Shown: positions 17,248 to 26,544 of the stretch, piece after piece
Numbering within the stretch: the stretch's first letter is position 1
Layout of the letters: the number at the start of each line of letters is the position of its first letter
Source: Demequina muriae
GTDB taxonomy: Bacteria; Actinomycetota; Actinomycetes; Actinomycetales; Demequinaceae
Assembly (NCBI RefSeq): GCF_030418295.1
Contig: NZ_JAUHQA010000001.1
Coordinates: forward strand, 620,001-684,000
Direction: 5' to 3'
DNA length: 64,000 nt
The notes under the pieces: generated by a model
Database searches by the model: none
What the model was told of the DNA's origin: nothing
What the model saw: only the letters and a program-made list of their open reading frames with translations
Program-made: the position numbers and the translations under genes

Positions 17248-19122
17248 GTGGTCGCAGAGCCCCCACCCGAGGGCCCGCTGATGCAGGCGTGGTCGACCGT
17301 GCGCGAACGCAAACCCGCGCCGCTGCCGGTGGCGCCGGCATCCGACCGGTCGACCTGGGGCAATCCCCAGGCGCTGCACGGTCCCAGCGTGGACGCGATC
17401 ATGGCGCGCGCACAGGACGACCTCGGTACGGACTGGCCCGTCGTCCCGGCCTCGCTGTACGCGCGGTACCACCGCGACGGCGACCGCACGCTCTACGAGG
17501 ACTACGTTCACGCCCGCCACCAGCGCCTCACCCGCGCGGCGGTGACGGCAGCCGTGTCGCTCGAGCCCCGCTGGATCGACGAGGTGGTCGATGGCGTCAC
17601 CGCACTGTGCGAGCAGTCCTCCTGGTGCTGGCCCGCCCACGACGAGGTGGGAGATCGAGGCGACCACGTGCCGGACATGACCCGCCCGTACCTGGACCTG
17701 GGCGCCGGTGAGGTGCTCGCGCAGCTCGCCTGGATCGATGCACTCCTGGGCGAACAACTCGACGCGCACGCGCCCGGGCTGCGCCGACGAGTGCGGCATG
17801 AGGCTCGGTCCCGCGCGTTCGCGCCCTTCGTTCGCCGCCGGGACTGGCACTGGATCGGCCTCGACGGCGACGTGCACAACTGGAACCCGTGGATCCATGG
17901 CAACGTCATCTGCGGTGCGCTGGCACTGCTGGACGGAGCAGAGCGCGATGAGGTGCTCGCGCTCGCGGTGGCCGGGCTCGACCTCTACCTCTCCCGCCTG
18001 CCCGACGACGGGGCGATCGACGAAGGCTACGGGTACTGGTGGAACGGAGCCTGCCGCGCGTTGGAGGCGATCCACCTGCTGCAGCAGTGCTTCGGGCCGC
18101 TCGACCTGACGGCCCTCGGCGCGCTGCGCGCCAGCATCGAGTTCCCCGCCGCGATGAACCTCGCGGGACCGTGGTTCGTCAGCGTCTCCGACTCGTCCGC
18201 TCGCCCCCACGAATCTGCGCCCTGGCACAGCCTGCACCGGGCGGCCTCCGAGTGGGGGCTCACGTCGAGCGCGCGCTTCGCCGCGAGCAGGGTCGAGGCC
18301 GCGACCGCAGTCGCCACCGAGGACCAGGGGTGCGGACGCACCCTGCTCGCCCTCACCGACACCGCGTGGCACCGCGCGATGGGCTCCGCGCCTCCGGCCG
18401 CGGCCGACGTGTGGCTGCCGTCCATCGAGCTCGGCATCCTGCGGCCCCGGGGGCATCACCGCCTCACTGCGGTGCTCAAGGGTGGGCACAATGCCGAGCA
18501 TCACAACCACCTCGACGTGGGCTCGTGCATCATCGCCCTGGACGGCGTGCCTGTCATCGTGGACCCGGGCCGCCCCACGTACACGCGCGAGACGTTCTCC
18601 CCGCGCCGGTACGACATCTGGACGATGCAGGACGCGTGGCACTCGGTGCCCGCGATCGCGGGCATCGGCCAGGGGCAGGGCGCCTCCTGGCGGGCGGGTG
18701 AGGCACGGATGTCCAGCACCGAGGAGCACGGCGAGCTGTCCATCGACCTTGCTGGCGCGTACCCCGACTGCCCGGCCCCGTGGTGGCGCCGCACGCTCCG
18801 GGTCGACCACGCGGCCGGGACGGTGACCCTGGAGGACGCATGGCCCGCGTTCGCTGCGGAGTCGCCCACCCTCTGGCGGGTGATCATCGCGGGAGAGGTC
18901 GACCACGGCCACGGACGTGGCCCCGTCCGCGTCCGCACCCTCGCCGGCCGGACAGTCGTGCTCGACTGGGACGCCACGCTGACGAGCACGTGGGACCATC
19001 GAGTCATTGACGATCCCATGCTCACCCGTGTCTGGGGAGACTCGCTGTCGCGTCTCACCGTCCGTGTGCCGCACGCCCAAACGAGCGCGTCGTTCGCGCT
19101 GACGATCCGGGAGGAACCATGA
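17248..19122 (+). CDS. Heparinase II/III family polysaccharide lyase
   Basis: 624 residues from GTG 17248 with AGGAGG 5 nt upstream. The N-terminal ~370 residues form a helical toroid (DWHWIGLDGDVHNWNPW, IDEGYGYWWNGACRALE). From ~415 the beta-sheet domain carries the heparinase II/III signature (AEHHNHLDVGSCIIALDG, VDPGRPTYTRETF, DAWHSVPAI). No signal peptide is evident, so it may act inside the cell on imported oligosaccharides. Such lyases leave 4,5-unsaturated uronyl ends, the substrate of the GH88 enzyme. Its polymer class cannot be read from sequence. Confidence 0.82.
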   Translation: MVAEPPPEGPLMQAWSTVRERKPAPLPVAPASDRSTWGNPQALHGPSVDAIMARAQDDLGTDWPVVPASLYARYHRDGDRTLYEDYVHARHQRLTRAAVTAAVSLEPRWIDEVVDGVTALCEQSSWCWPAHDEVGDRGDHVPDMTRPYLDLGAGEVLAQLAWIDALLGEQLDAHAPGLRRRVRHEARSRAFAPFVRRRDWHWIGLDGDVHNWNPWIHGNVICGALALLDGAERDEVLALAVAGLDLYLSRLPDDGAIDEGYGYWWNGACRALEAIHLLQQCFGPLDLTALGALRASIEFPAAMNLAGPWFVSVSDSSARPHESAPWHSLHRAASEWGLTSSARFAASRVEAATAVATEDQGCGRTLLALTDTAWHRAMGSAPPAAADVWLPSIELGILRPRGHHRLTAVLKGGHNAEHHNHLDVGSCIIALDGVPVIVDPGRPTYTRETFSPRRYDIWTMQDAWHSVPAIAGIGQGQGASWRAGEARMSSTEEHGELSIDLAGAYPDCPAPWWRRTLRVDHAAGTVTLEDAWPAFAAESPTLWRVIIAGEVDHGHGRGPVRVRTLAGRTVVLDWDATLTSTWDHRVIDDPMLTRVWGDSLSRLTVRVPHAQTSASFALTIREEP

Positions 19123-20231
19123 GCGCATCTGAACGCAGATCCATGCTGGGCGAGGAGCGGCGGGCGATCCTCATCACCACGCTCGAGCGGGAAGGCGTGG
19201 TGCGGATCAGCGACATGGCCGAGCGCATGGGGGTCACGCAGGTCACGCTCAGGCGCGACATCGGCGCGCTGAGCGATGAGGGCGTCGTGCGGCGCGTCCA
19301 CGGCGGCGCCGTGCTCGCCGAGCGCCGTACGGACGACGTCACCGAGCAGGTCCCGTCGACCAACGCCGCCTTCTCCTCCGACATCACCCTGGGCATGCTG
19401 GTGCCATCCCTGGACTACTACTGGCCAAGCGTCATCCGCGGAGCCGAGAAGGCGGCCGAGGCGCGGCACATGCGGCTCGTGCTGCGAGGATCGTCCTACG
19501 AGGCCGACGACATGCGTGCTCAGATCGACCGGCTGCTCGACGGCAACGCCGTCTCCGGTCTCGTGCTCGCCCCCAACATGGCCGCGGAGCACACCACCGA
19601 GACCCTCGAGTGGCTGGCAGGGACGGACACGCCGGTCGTGCTGGTCGAGCGCCGAGCCCGCAACGGCGCCCTCGCAAGCGCATTGGAATCGGTCACCACC
19701 GACCATGCCGAGGGTGCGCGCATCGCGCTGCGGCACCTCGTGGAGCTCGGACACCGCCGCATGGGCATGGTGACGTCCACCGCGAGCCCCACGAGCCAGC
19801 ACCTGCGGCGGGGTTGGCACAACGCGCTGGCCGAGTTGAGTCTCGGATCGTCGCGAGACATCGACGTCGACGTGCCGGAGCCATCGGAGCCAGGCTGGGC
19901 CGAGGTCGCGGACGCGGTGCTCTCCGCCTGTCGGGAGACGGGCACCACCGCGCTCCTGGTCCACGCCGATGCGGCGGCTGCGGCGCTCGTGCAGCGCTGC
20001 GTCCATCACGGGATGTCCGTGCCCCGCGACCTCTCGGTGATCGCGTACGACGACGAGTTCGCCGACATCTTCACGCCACGCCTCACGGCCGTTCGCCCGC
20101 CCCGGCAGTCGATCGGTCACGGGGCGATCGACCTGCTGGCCGCGCGGATCGCCGATCGGAACCGCCCGCTTCACCGGGTCGTGATCACGCCGTCCCTGCG
20201 GGTCCGGGAGACCACGGTTCCTCCGCGCTGA
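19119..20231 (+). CDS. Chimeric DeoR-HTH / LacI-sensor transcriptional regulator
   Basis: 370 residues. Residues ~10-70 are a DeoR-type winged helix (ILITTLEREGVVRISDMAER then VTLRRDIGALSDEGVVRR and VHGGA). From ~90 onward it switches to a LacI/GalR periplasmic-binding-like sensor (LGMLVPSLDYYWPSVIRGAE, GLVLAPNMA, DLSVIAYDDEFADIFTPRLT). ATG 19119 overlaps the heparinase stop (ATGA). Linkage and the shared TTCGTTT sites suggest that it controls the uronate operon, the lyase and the secreted glycosidase in response to a sugar ligand. Confidence 0.85.
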   Translation: MSASERRSMLGEERRAILITTLEREGVVRISDMAERMGVTQVTLRRDIGALSDEGVVRRVHGGAVLAERRTDDVTEQVPSTNAAFSSDITLGMLVPSLDYYWPSVIRGAEKAAEARHMRLVLRGSSYEADDMRAQIDRLLDGNAVSGLVLAPNMAAEHTTETLEWLAGTDTPVVLVERRARNGALASALESVTTDHAEGARIALRHLVELGHRRMGMVTSTASPTSQHLRRGWHNALAELSLGSSRDIDVDVPEPSEPGWAEVADAVLSACRETGTTALLVHADAAAAALVQRCVHHGMSVPRDLSVIAYDDEFADIFTPRLTAVRPPRQSIGHGAIDLLAARIADRNRPLHRVVITPSLRVRETTVPPR

Positions 20232-20290
20232 TCGCGCGGCAGAGCCCCGTCCCACACCGGCCTGCGGGCCGCCTCCAGCGCCAGCGCTCT

Positions 20291-21814
20291 CTACAGACCC
20301 TGGGCCAGCCGGTAGTAGGCGGCGTTCGCGCGCATCTCAGCGGCGAAGGCCGGCAGCGTGGTCGACTCGTCGATCACGAGCAGCTCGATCTCGCTCATGG
20401 TCGCGAAGTCGCGGAACACCTCGAGGCCCACCTGGTTCGACATCACTGTGTGGTGGGCTGCGCCCGCCTGGATCCAGGCCGTCGCGGAGGTGTGGAAGTC
20501 GGGCTGCGGCTTCCACACGGCGTGACCGACGGGCAGCTTCGGCATGGGAGCCGGGAGCGCCACGTTCTCGACGACGTTGGCGACCAGGCGGAACCGCTCG
20601 CGCATGTCGCTCATGGCGACCACGATCGCGTCCCCCGCATCGGCCGTGAAGACCAGGCGCACCGGGTCCTCCTTGCCGCCGATGCCGAGCTCCGCGACCG
20701 TGAGCCGCGCCTTCTCGCTCGACAGTGCAGGGTTCACCTCGAGCATGTGGGCGCCGAGGATCAGCTCGTTGCCTGGCTCCAGGTGGTACGTGTAGTCCTC
20801 CATGAGGCTCGCACCTCCGGGCAGGCCGGCGCCCATGACGGCCGCGGTGCGCACCAGGATCGCGGTCTTCCAGTCGCCCTCGGCGCCGAAGCCGTAGCCA
20901 TCGGCCATCAGGCGCTGGACGGCGAGGCCGGGGAGCTGACGCAGCTCGCCCAGGTCCTCGAACGTCGTGGTGAAGGCGGTGAATCCGCCCTCCTCGAGGA
21001 AGGACCGCAGGCCCAGCTCGATCGCGGCGCCGTAGCGCAGCGAGTCCGCGCGCTCCGCGCCGGGACGAAGGTTCTCGTCGACGTCGTAGGTGTCGACGTA
21101 CTCGGCCACCAGCGCGTCGATGTCCGCCTCGGACTGCGCGTGCACGACCTCGGCGAGCTCGTTGACGCCCCAGGTGTTGACCTGGACCCCCAGCTTGATC
21201 TCGGCCTCGGTCTTGTCCCCCTCGGTGACCGCCACGTTGCGCATGTTGTCGCCGAACCGCGCGAGGCGCAGGTTGCGGGTCGCGTGACGCCCGGCGGCGG
21301 CACGCACCCACGTGCCCACCCGCTCCTGCGTCGCGGCGTGTGACGCGTGACCCGCAACCGTGGTGCGCGGGATCGACATGCGGGTCTCGATGTACCCGAA
21401 CTCGCGGTCGCCGTGCGCGGCCTGGTTGAGGTTCATGAAGTCGAAGTCGATCTGGTCCCACGGCAGGTCCACATTCGCCTGCGTGTGCAGGTGGAGCAGC
21501 GGCTTGTCGAGGGCGCCGAGGCCGGCGATCCACATCTTCGCGGGGCTGAACGTGTGCATCCAGGCGATGACGCCGATGACCTTGTCGTCAGCGTTCGCGT
21601 CGAGCATGGCCTGGCGGATGCCGTCGCGCGACTTCACGACCGGCTTCCACACGATGCGCGCGGGCACCGCGCTGGCGCCGTCGAGCGCGGCCGCGACCGT
21701 CTGCGACTGCTCGGCGACCTGTCGCAGCGTCTCGTCTCCGTAGAGGTCCTGGCTGCCGGTGAGGAACCAGACCTCGTACTGAGCGAGATCGGGGATGACG
21801 GAACGGGTGCTCAC
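20291..21814 (-). CDS. araA: L-arabinose isomerase
   Basis: 507 residues, the normal length. It opens with [18 protein letters not shown] and keeps CMHTF-like [34 protein letters not shown] and the metal-binding Glu/His set. It interconverts L-arabinose and L-ribulose. GTG 21814 overlaps the araD stop (GTGA) and has AGGAG upstream. It ends the araB-araD-araA operon. Confidence 0.95.
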   Translation of the reverse strand: MSTRSVIPDLAQYEVWFLTGSQDLYGDETLRQVAEQSQTVAAALDGASAVPARIVWKPVVKSRDGIRQAMLDANADDKVIGVIAWMHTFSPAKMWIAGLGALDKPLLHLHTQANVDLPWDQIDFDFMNLNQAAHGDREFGYIETRMSIPRTTVAGHASHAATQERVGTWVRAAAGRHATRNLRLARFGDNMRNVAVTEGDKTEAEIKLGVQVNTWGVNELAEVVHAQSEADIDALVAEYVDTYDVDENLRPGAERADSLRYGAAIELGLRSFLEEGGFTAFTTTFEDLGELRQLPGLAVQRLMADGYGFGAEGDWKTAILVRTAAVMGAGLPGGASLMEDYTYHLEPGNELILGAHMLEVNPALSSEKARLTVAELGIGGKEDPVRLVFTADAGDAIVVAMSDMRERFRLVANVVENVALPAPMPKLPVGHAVWKPQPDFHTSATAWIQAGAAHHTVMSNQVGLEVFRDFATMSEIELLVIDESTTLPAFAAEMRANAAYYRLAQGL

Positions 21815-22530
21815 TTGGATTCTCCTTCTGCGGCGCCGCCGCGCTGTCCGTAGACGTTCTGGTAGCGATCGAACAGGGCGTCGATCTTGTCCTGCGGGAG
21901 GGGGATGAGGTCTCCGCCCTGGCGCGCGATGTGGGTGGTGCGGGCCACGTCCTCGCACATGACGGCCGCCTTCACCGCGTCCTTGGCGTCCTTGCCGATG
22001 GTGAAGACGCCGTGGTTCTGCATGAGCACGGCCTTCGAGCGGTGGCCGTCGAGGGTCGCGACGATCCCACGGCCGATGCTGTCGTCGCCGATGATCGCGA
22101 ACGGGCCCACCGGGATGGGTCCGCCGAACTCATCGGCCATGCCGGTGATGTGGCACGGGATCTCTTCGCCGCGTGCCGCCCAGGCGGTCGCGTACGTCGA
22201 GTGGGTGTGGACGACTCCGCCCACGTGGGCCATGTGCTCGTACACGTATGCGTGCGCGGCGGTGTCGGACGAGGGGCTGCGGTCGGACCCCGGCGAACCG
22301 GGAACCGCTCGCCCGTCGAGGGTGCACAGGATCATGTTGTCCGGTGCGAGCTCGTCGTAGCTCACGCCCGAGGGCTTGATCACGAACAGCTCCTCGCCCG
22401 GCACGCGGCCGGACACGTTGCCACCGGTCCACACGACCAGCTCGTAGCGCGTCAGCTCGCTGTGCAGGCGGGAGACATCCGCGCGGATGCGGTCGATGGT
22501 CTCCTGGACGGCGGAACTGAACTGGCTCAC
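21811..22530 (-). CDS. araD: L-ribulose-5-phosphate 4-epimerase
   Basis: 239 residues of the class II aldolase/epimerase family: TGGNVSGR phosphate loop, [11 protein letters not shown], and the zinc ligands in [11 protein letters not shown] and the later QNHGVFTIG. It converts L-ribulose 5-phosphate to D-xylulose 5-phosphate for the pentose phosphate pathway. Start ATG 22530 overlaps the araB stop. Confidence 0.93.
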   Translation of the reverse strand: MSQFSSAVQETIDRIRADVSRLHSELTRYELVVWTGGNVSGRVPGEELFVIKPSGVSYDELAPDNMILCTLDGRAVPGSPGSDRSPSSDTAAHAYVYEHMAHVGGVVHTHSTYATAWAARGEEIPCHITGMADEFGGPIPVGPFAIIGDDSIGRGIVATLDGHRSKAVLMQNHGVFTIGKDAKDAVKAAVMCEDVARTTHIARQGGDLIPLPQDKIDALFDRYQNVYGQRGGAAEGESK

Positions 22531-24227
22531 TGGTGTGCCTCCCGGCGAATCTGCTTGAGACGCTTCATGACGTCGTTGCCTCCGCGGCCGAAGTAGTCGT
22601 GCAGGTGCAGGTACTCGGCGTACAGGGCGTCGTAGGCATCGGCCGATGCGGGGTTCGGGGTGTAGACGGCGCGGTTCACCTTGCCCATGGCCTCACCCGC
22701 GGCGCGCACGTCCGGATAGGCGCCGGCGGCCACGGCGGCGTGGATGGCGCTGCCGAGCGCGGGGCCCTGGTCGGAGGCGATCGTGGAGATGGGCAGGCGC
22801 AGGATGTCCGAGTACGCCTGCATGAGGTCGCGGTTCTTGAGGAGCCCGCCGGCGACCACGAACTCCGTGACGGGCACGCCGGACGCGTTGAAGGTCTCGA
22901 CGATCACGCGCGTGCCGAACGCGGTGGCCTCGTGGAGCGCGCGGTAGATCTGCTCGGGGCGGGTGGTGAGCGTGGCGCCCAGCACCATCCCGGAGAGCTC
23001 GGTGTTGACGAGCACAGAGCGGTTGCCGGAGTGCCAGTCGAGGGCGATCAGGCCGTGGGCGCCGACAGGCTCCGCGTAGCCCAGGTCCGTGAGGTGCTCG
23101 TGGATCGACTTCCCCGCTGCCTCGGCATCCGCGTAGTACGACGCGGGCACCTGGTTCTTCACGTACCACGCAAAGATGTCGCCCACGCCGGACTGACCGG
23201 CCTCGTAGCCGTACAGTCCCTCGACGATGCCGCCGGGCACCACCCCGCACATGCCGGGGACCTCGGCGAGCTGCTCGCCATTCATCACGTGACAGGTCGA
23301 GGTGCCCATGATGGCGACCATCTGGCCGGGCTCGACGGCCTTGGCGGCCGGGGCGGTGACGTGTGCGTCGACGTTGCCCACCGCGACGGCGATGCCGGCG
23401 GGCAGCCCGGTCCACTCGGCGGCCTGGGCCGTGAGCGTTCCCGCGGCGTGGCCCAGCTGGCCGATGTCGCCCGTGAGCTTGGTCTCGGCGAAGTCGGCGA
23501 AGTCGGGGTTCAGCGCGCCCAGATACTCGCGCGACGGGTAGGCGTCGTCCTGGTAGATGGCCTTGTAGCCGTTCGTGCAGGCATTGCGCACGTAGGTGCC
23601 GGAGAGCTGCCAGATGATCCAGTCGGCCGCCTCGACCCAGTGGTCCATGCGGTCGTAGATCTCGCGGTCCTCCTCGAGCAGCTGCAGCGCCTTCGCAAAC
23701 TCCCACTCGGAGGAGATGAAGCCGCCGTAGCGCGAGATCCAGGACTCGCCGCGCTCGTGGGCGACGGCGTTGATCCTGTCGGCCTGCTGCTGGGCGGCGT
23801 GGTGCTTCCACAGCTTCACATAGGCGTGCCTGCGGTCCTCGAAGCCGGGAACCTCGCACAGCGGGGTCCCGTCGGCGAGCACCGGCAGCGGCGTCGACGC
23901 GGTGAAGTCGGTGGCGATGCCGATCACGGAGGCGGGGTCGATTCCTGCGGCCTTCACGGCGGCGGGAACTGCATGGCGCAGGACGTCGCGGTAGTCGTTC
24001 GGGACCTGCAGCGCCCACTCCGGCGGGAGCTTCTCGCCGGTGGCGGCCAGCGTGGAGTCCATCACCGCATGGCTGTATTCGTGAACCGCGGTGCCCAGTT
24101 CGGCGCCGTCGGAGACCCGGACCACCAGGGCACGTCCGGACAGGGTTCCGAAGTCGATGCCGATCACATGGGCGTCGCCGGGCGAGGGGTCGTGTGCGGC
24201 GTCGCTGCCGCCATCATCGAGCGTCAT
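22527..24227 (-). CDS. araB: Ribulokinase
   Basis: 566 residues of the FGGY kinase family: the ATP motif GIDFGTLSGRALVV near residue 25, TDFTAS, the central GNVDAHV and the C-terminal VVAGGLLKNRDLMQ. It phosphorylates L-ribulose. ATG 24227 has no Shine-Dalgarno. A TAACGT -10-like hexamer ends 7 nt before it, so the transcript may be leaderless. The LacI-type palindrome overlaps this -10. A TTG 12 codons upstream is possible but would place the operator inside the gene. Confidence 0.93.
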   Translation of the reverse strand: MTLDDGGSDAAHDPSPGDAHVIGIDFGTLSGRALVVRVSDGAELGTAVHEYSHAVMDSTLAATGEKLPPEWALQVPNDYRDVLRHAVPAAVKAAGIDPASVIGIATDFTASTPLPVLADGTPLCEVPGFEDRRHAYVKLWKHHAAQQQADRINAVAHERGESWISRYGGFISSEWEFAKALQLLEEDREIYDRMDHWVEAADWIIWQLSGTYVRNACTNGYKAIYQDDAYPSREYLGALNPDFADFAETKLTGDIGQLGHAAGTLTAQAAEWTGLPAGIAVAVGNVDAHVTAPAAKAVEPGQMVAIMGTSTCHVMNGEQLAEVPGMCGVVPGGIVEGLYGYEAGQSGVGDIFAWYVKNQVPASYYADAEAAGKSIHEHLTDLGYAEPVGAHGLIALDWHSGNRSVLVNTELSGMVLGATLTTRPEQIYRALHEATAFGTRVIVETFNASGVPVTEFVVAGGLLKNRDLMQAYSDILRLPISTIASDQGPALGSAIHAAVAAGAYPDVRAAGEAMGKVNRAVYTPNPASADAYDALYAEYLHLHDYFGRGGNDVMKRLKQIRREAHQ

Positions 24228-24229
24228 GG

Positions 24230-24245
24230 CGTGAACGTTAACATG
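24230..24245. promoter_or_regulatory. LacI-type operator overlapping the araB promoter
   Basis: On the minus strand TGTTAACGTTCACG is a near-perfect version of the TGTTAACGTTAACA-type palindrome bound by LacI-family regulators. It covers the proposed -10 and start region of araB, so binding would block transcription directly. The regulator is not in this window unless the chimeric one acts here, which its DeoR domain makes unlikely. Confidence 0.55.
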
Positions 24246-24309
24246 CGCTGTTCGACGGGGCAATCGGACACGCGGTGGACTGCCCTCTCCGGCGCGTCTG
24301 CGGCGCCCG

Positions 24310-25266
24310 TCAGGCGGGGAAGAGCGCCTCGATCAGCGTCACGTGATCCGGCGCTGGGCGCCACGAGGCGGAGGCGGCGTTCTGGCGGATCTGCTCGGGT
24401 CGGGTGGCGCCGGCGATCACCGAGGACACAGCGGCGCGTGACAGGAACCACCCGAACGTCGCCTCCAGCATGGTCACGCCCCACTCGTCGCACAGCCGCT
24501 GGTAGGCCTCCATCGCGTCCCAGTCCGCCTGCTCGGCGATGTGGGGGCGCTGGCGCGCGATCCGCGAGTCGGCAGGCATGTCGGTGCGCGTGAACTTGCC
24601 GGTGAAGAGCCCATTGGCCAGCGGGAAGAATGGCAGGAACCCCGCGCCGATGCGCTCAGCGGCGGCGAACCGACCATCCGTCTCCACGGCACGTGCGACC
24701 AGGCTCAGCTCGTCCTGGCTCGAGGCGATGGCGGGCACGCCGAGGCCCGTCGCCGCCGCATCGGCCTGCGTGAGTTGCTCCGCCGTGAACTGCGAGACGC
24801 CGTAGGCGCGGATCTTGCCCTCGTCGATCAGCTCGGACAGCGCACCGATGGTCTCCTCGATGGGCGTGGCAGGGTCGGGCTGATGCTGCTGGAAGAGGTC
24901 GAGACGATCCGTCTGGAGCCGCTCGAGCGACGCCTCGCACGCGGCCCGCAGGTACGCACGGGAGCCTTTCGCGCCGCGCTCGTCGAGCGGTGTGGCGACC
25001 TCGGTGAAGCCGAACTTTGTCGCGACGATCGCCTCGTCCCGGCGGCCCTTCAAGGCGTGCCCCATGAGCGACTCGGAGAGTCCCCACTCGCCGCCGTACA
25101 GGTCCGCGGTGTCGAAGAAGGTGACGCCGGCATCGAGTGCGGCGTGGATCACCGCGTCCGTGCCCTCCTGCGTCTGCGACGCCGTGCCCTGGCGGCCGAA
25201 GTTGTTGCAGCCCAGTCCGATGGCGCTGACGGCGAACGGGGCGGATCCGAGGGTGCGCTGTTCCAT
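24310..25266 (-). CDS. Aldo/keto reductase
   Basis: 318 residues forming an AKR TIM barrel: GVTFFDTADLYGG with catalytic Asp/Tyr, VATKFGF with Lys, the QQHQPDP His, YGVSQFTAEQL, and the C-terminal VIAGATRPEQI cofactor region. It is probably an NADPH-dependent carbonyl reductase, possibly for sugar aldehydes given its place downstream of araB. It ends 82 nt before araB begins on the same strand. The specific substrate is unknown. Confidence 0.85.
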   Translation of the reverse strand: MEQRTLGSAPFAVSAIGLGCNNFGRQGTASQTQEGTDAVIHAALDAGVTFFDTADLYGGEWGLSESLMGHALKGRRDEAIVATKFGFTEVATPLDERGAKGSRAYLRAACEASLERLQTDRLDLFQQHQPDPATPIEETIGALSELIDEGKIRAYGVSQFTAEQLTQADAAATGLGVPAIASSQDELSLVARAVETDGRFAAAERIGAGFLPFFPLANGLFTGKFTRTDMPADSRIARQRPHIAEQADWDAMEAYQRLCDEWGVTMLEATFGWFLSRAAVSSVIAGATRPEQIRQNAASASWRPAPDHVTLIEALFPA

Positions 25267-25337
25267 GCGTCTCACGCTAGCCGCCCGCAGCCTCGACGAG
25301 CGCATCGGCCGCTGGACCGGCGTGACCCGGGCGCACG

Positions 25338-25376
25338 AAAGGCCACCGCGCTCCGCAAGGGAGCGCAGTGGCCTTT
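25338..25376 (-). terminator. Rho-independent-type terminator after ssrA
   Basis: A long stem (AAAGGCCAC with inner GCGCTCC, pairing with GGAGCGC and GTGGCCTTT) begins 23 bp past the tmRNA 3' end. It separates ssrA from the aldo/keto reductase on the same strand and is symmetrical enough to work in either direction. Confidence 0.8.
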
Positions 25377-25398
25377 CGGTCACCTACCAGGGATGAAA

Positions 25399-25766
25399 GC
25401 GTGGAGATGGCGGGAATCGAACCCGCGTCCGCGTGCACGACGACAGGTATTCTCCGGGCGCAGTCTGAATGCTCAGTATCTCGGACCCGCACTGTCTTCA
25501 GACAAACTGTGCGATAGCCCCAGTCACCTAAGAGTCCCCCACCCCCTGGTGACGAGGAGGTGGAGCAAGTTCCCTAAATGACGCCAGGAACCAGGACGGG
25601 AACAAGCCTGGGCTGACGGACTTCTAGGCTCGCTTAAGCAGCGAGGGCGAAGTCGGTGCGCTTGGAATCGGCACCTATTGGTTTGCCACGATCGTTAACG
25701 AGATAACGTGACGTCCTCGGCCCGCTTCCCCTGAGGAAAGCACACACGTCGAAACCGATCATCCCC
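25399..25766 (-). ncRNA. ssrA: tmRNA
   Basis: The minus strand starts GGGGATGATCGGTTTCGAC, the standard tmRNA 5' end, and finishes with a T-arm (GGTTCGATTCCCGCC) and an acceptor strand CATCTCC pairing with the 5' GGGGATG. The CCA end is not encoded. The internal tag reads ADSKRTDFALAA then TAA, at about 25640-25680, a typical actinobacterial degradation tag. The RNA rescues stalled ribosomes with SmpB, encoded 6.5 kb away at 32269. The exact 3' end is uncertain by three bases. Confidence 0.95.
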
Positions 25767-25847
25767 TGTGCAGTTGTGCTTTCAGTGTACGCCGGTGCAC
25801 CGACAACGATCAACGGCCGATGCGCGGGCGGCGCGCGGCCGGCATCG

Positions 25848-26411
25848 TCACCTCGTCGCGTAGGCGTCGGGCGGGCCCATGATGATGCGCCACACCCACA
25901 GTGCGGCGTCGTCGACGGGCGCGCGGGGATCGTGGTCGAGCCACGCCCCGATGACGCCGATGATCGACCCGGTCACACCTGCGGCGATCACGTCGAGGGG
26001 TACGTCTCGGTCCCGCTCGACCACGGTCGCGGCCGACGCGGACACCGCATCGTTGACGTGGTGGCGCAATCGCGCGAGCACCGCGCCCGAGCCCGGCTCG
26101 GAGAAGACCCTCCGGTACAGCTCTGCGTGCGCATCGATATGAGTGAGGAACGTCACCAGAGGCGCGGGCGGCTCCGTCGACCACTCGTTGATCCCATGCA
26201 GCTCGGCGCCTGCCTCCTGCGCGACCAGATCAAGCGCATCGGCCAGCAGCGTCTCCTTGTCCGCGTAGTGCTGATAGAAGGTCGTCCGGTTGACGCCGGC
26301 CCGCTTCGCGATGGCACTGATCGAGACATGGTCGAGCCCCTGCTCGTGCGCGAGGTCGAACAGCGCCTCCTGGAGGCGGCGCCGAGTTCTCGCGATGCGT
26401 GCGTCCACCAT
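25848..26411 (-). CDS. TetR family transcriptional regulator
   Basis: 187 residues. Residues ~10-58 form the TetR helix-turn-helix (LFDLAHEQGLDHVSISAIAK then AGVNRTTFYQHYADKETLL). The C-terminal ligand domain ends with a GSIIGVIGAWLDHDP segment typical of TetR_C proteins. The start is taken at ATG 26411 because the arginine-rich region before the HTH begins there. It diverges from the MMPL exporter gene and probably represses it and itself. Confidence 0.87.
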   Translation of the reverse strand: MVDARIARTRRRLQEALFDLAHEQGLDHVSISAIAKRAGVNRTTFYQHYADKETLLADALDLVAQEAGAELHGINEWSTEPPAPLVTFLTHIDAHAELYRRVFSEPGSGAVLARLRHHVNDAVSASAATVVERDRDVPLDVIAAGVTGSIIGVIGAWLDHDPRAPVDDAALWVWRIIMGPPDAYATR

Positions 26412-26463
26412 TCGATTGTGCACCCTCGTCCAGGCATTCACCAATCGATAACCGACACTTGTC

Positions 26464-26489
26464 GTGTAAATCACAGATGCGGGTTACAC
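26464..26489. promoter_or_regulatory. GTGTAA-N14-TTACAC inverted repeat, candidate TetR operator
   Basis: The 133-bp divergent gap between the TetR and MMPL genes contains GTGTAA and TTACAC half-sites 14 bp apart, about 55 bp before the exporter start. A third ACAC/GTGT element overlaps at about 26452-26467. The position fits an autoregulatory TetR site; no direct evidence. Confidence 0.4.
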
Positions 26490-26544
26490 TTTTTTCAGGC
26501 ATCGTCGCCGCTCAATCGTCCCCTCCCCTGAGAAAGGCACTGAC

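Noticed and set aside
25399-25470. A tRNA gene at the 3' end of the tmRNA
   Set aside because: The T-arm and acceptor belong to the tRNA-like domain of ssrA; no anticodon arm is present.
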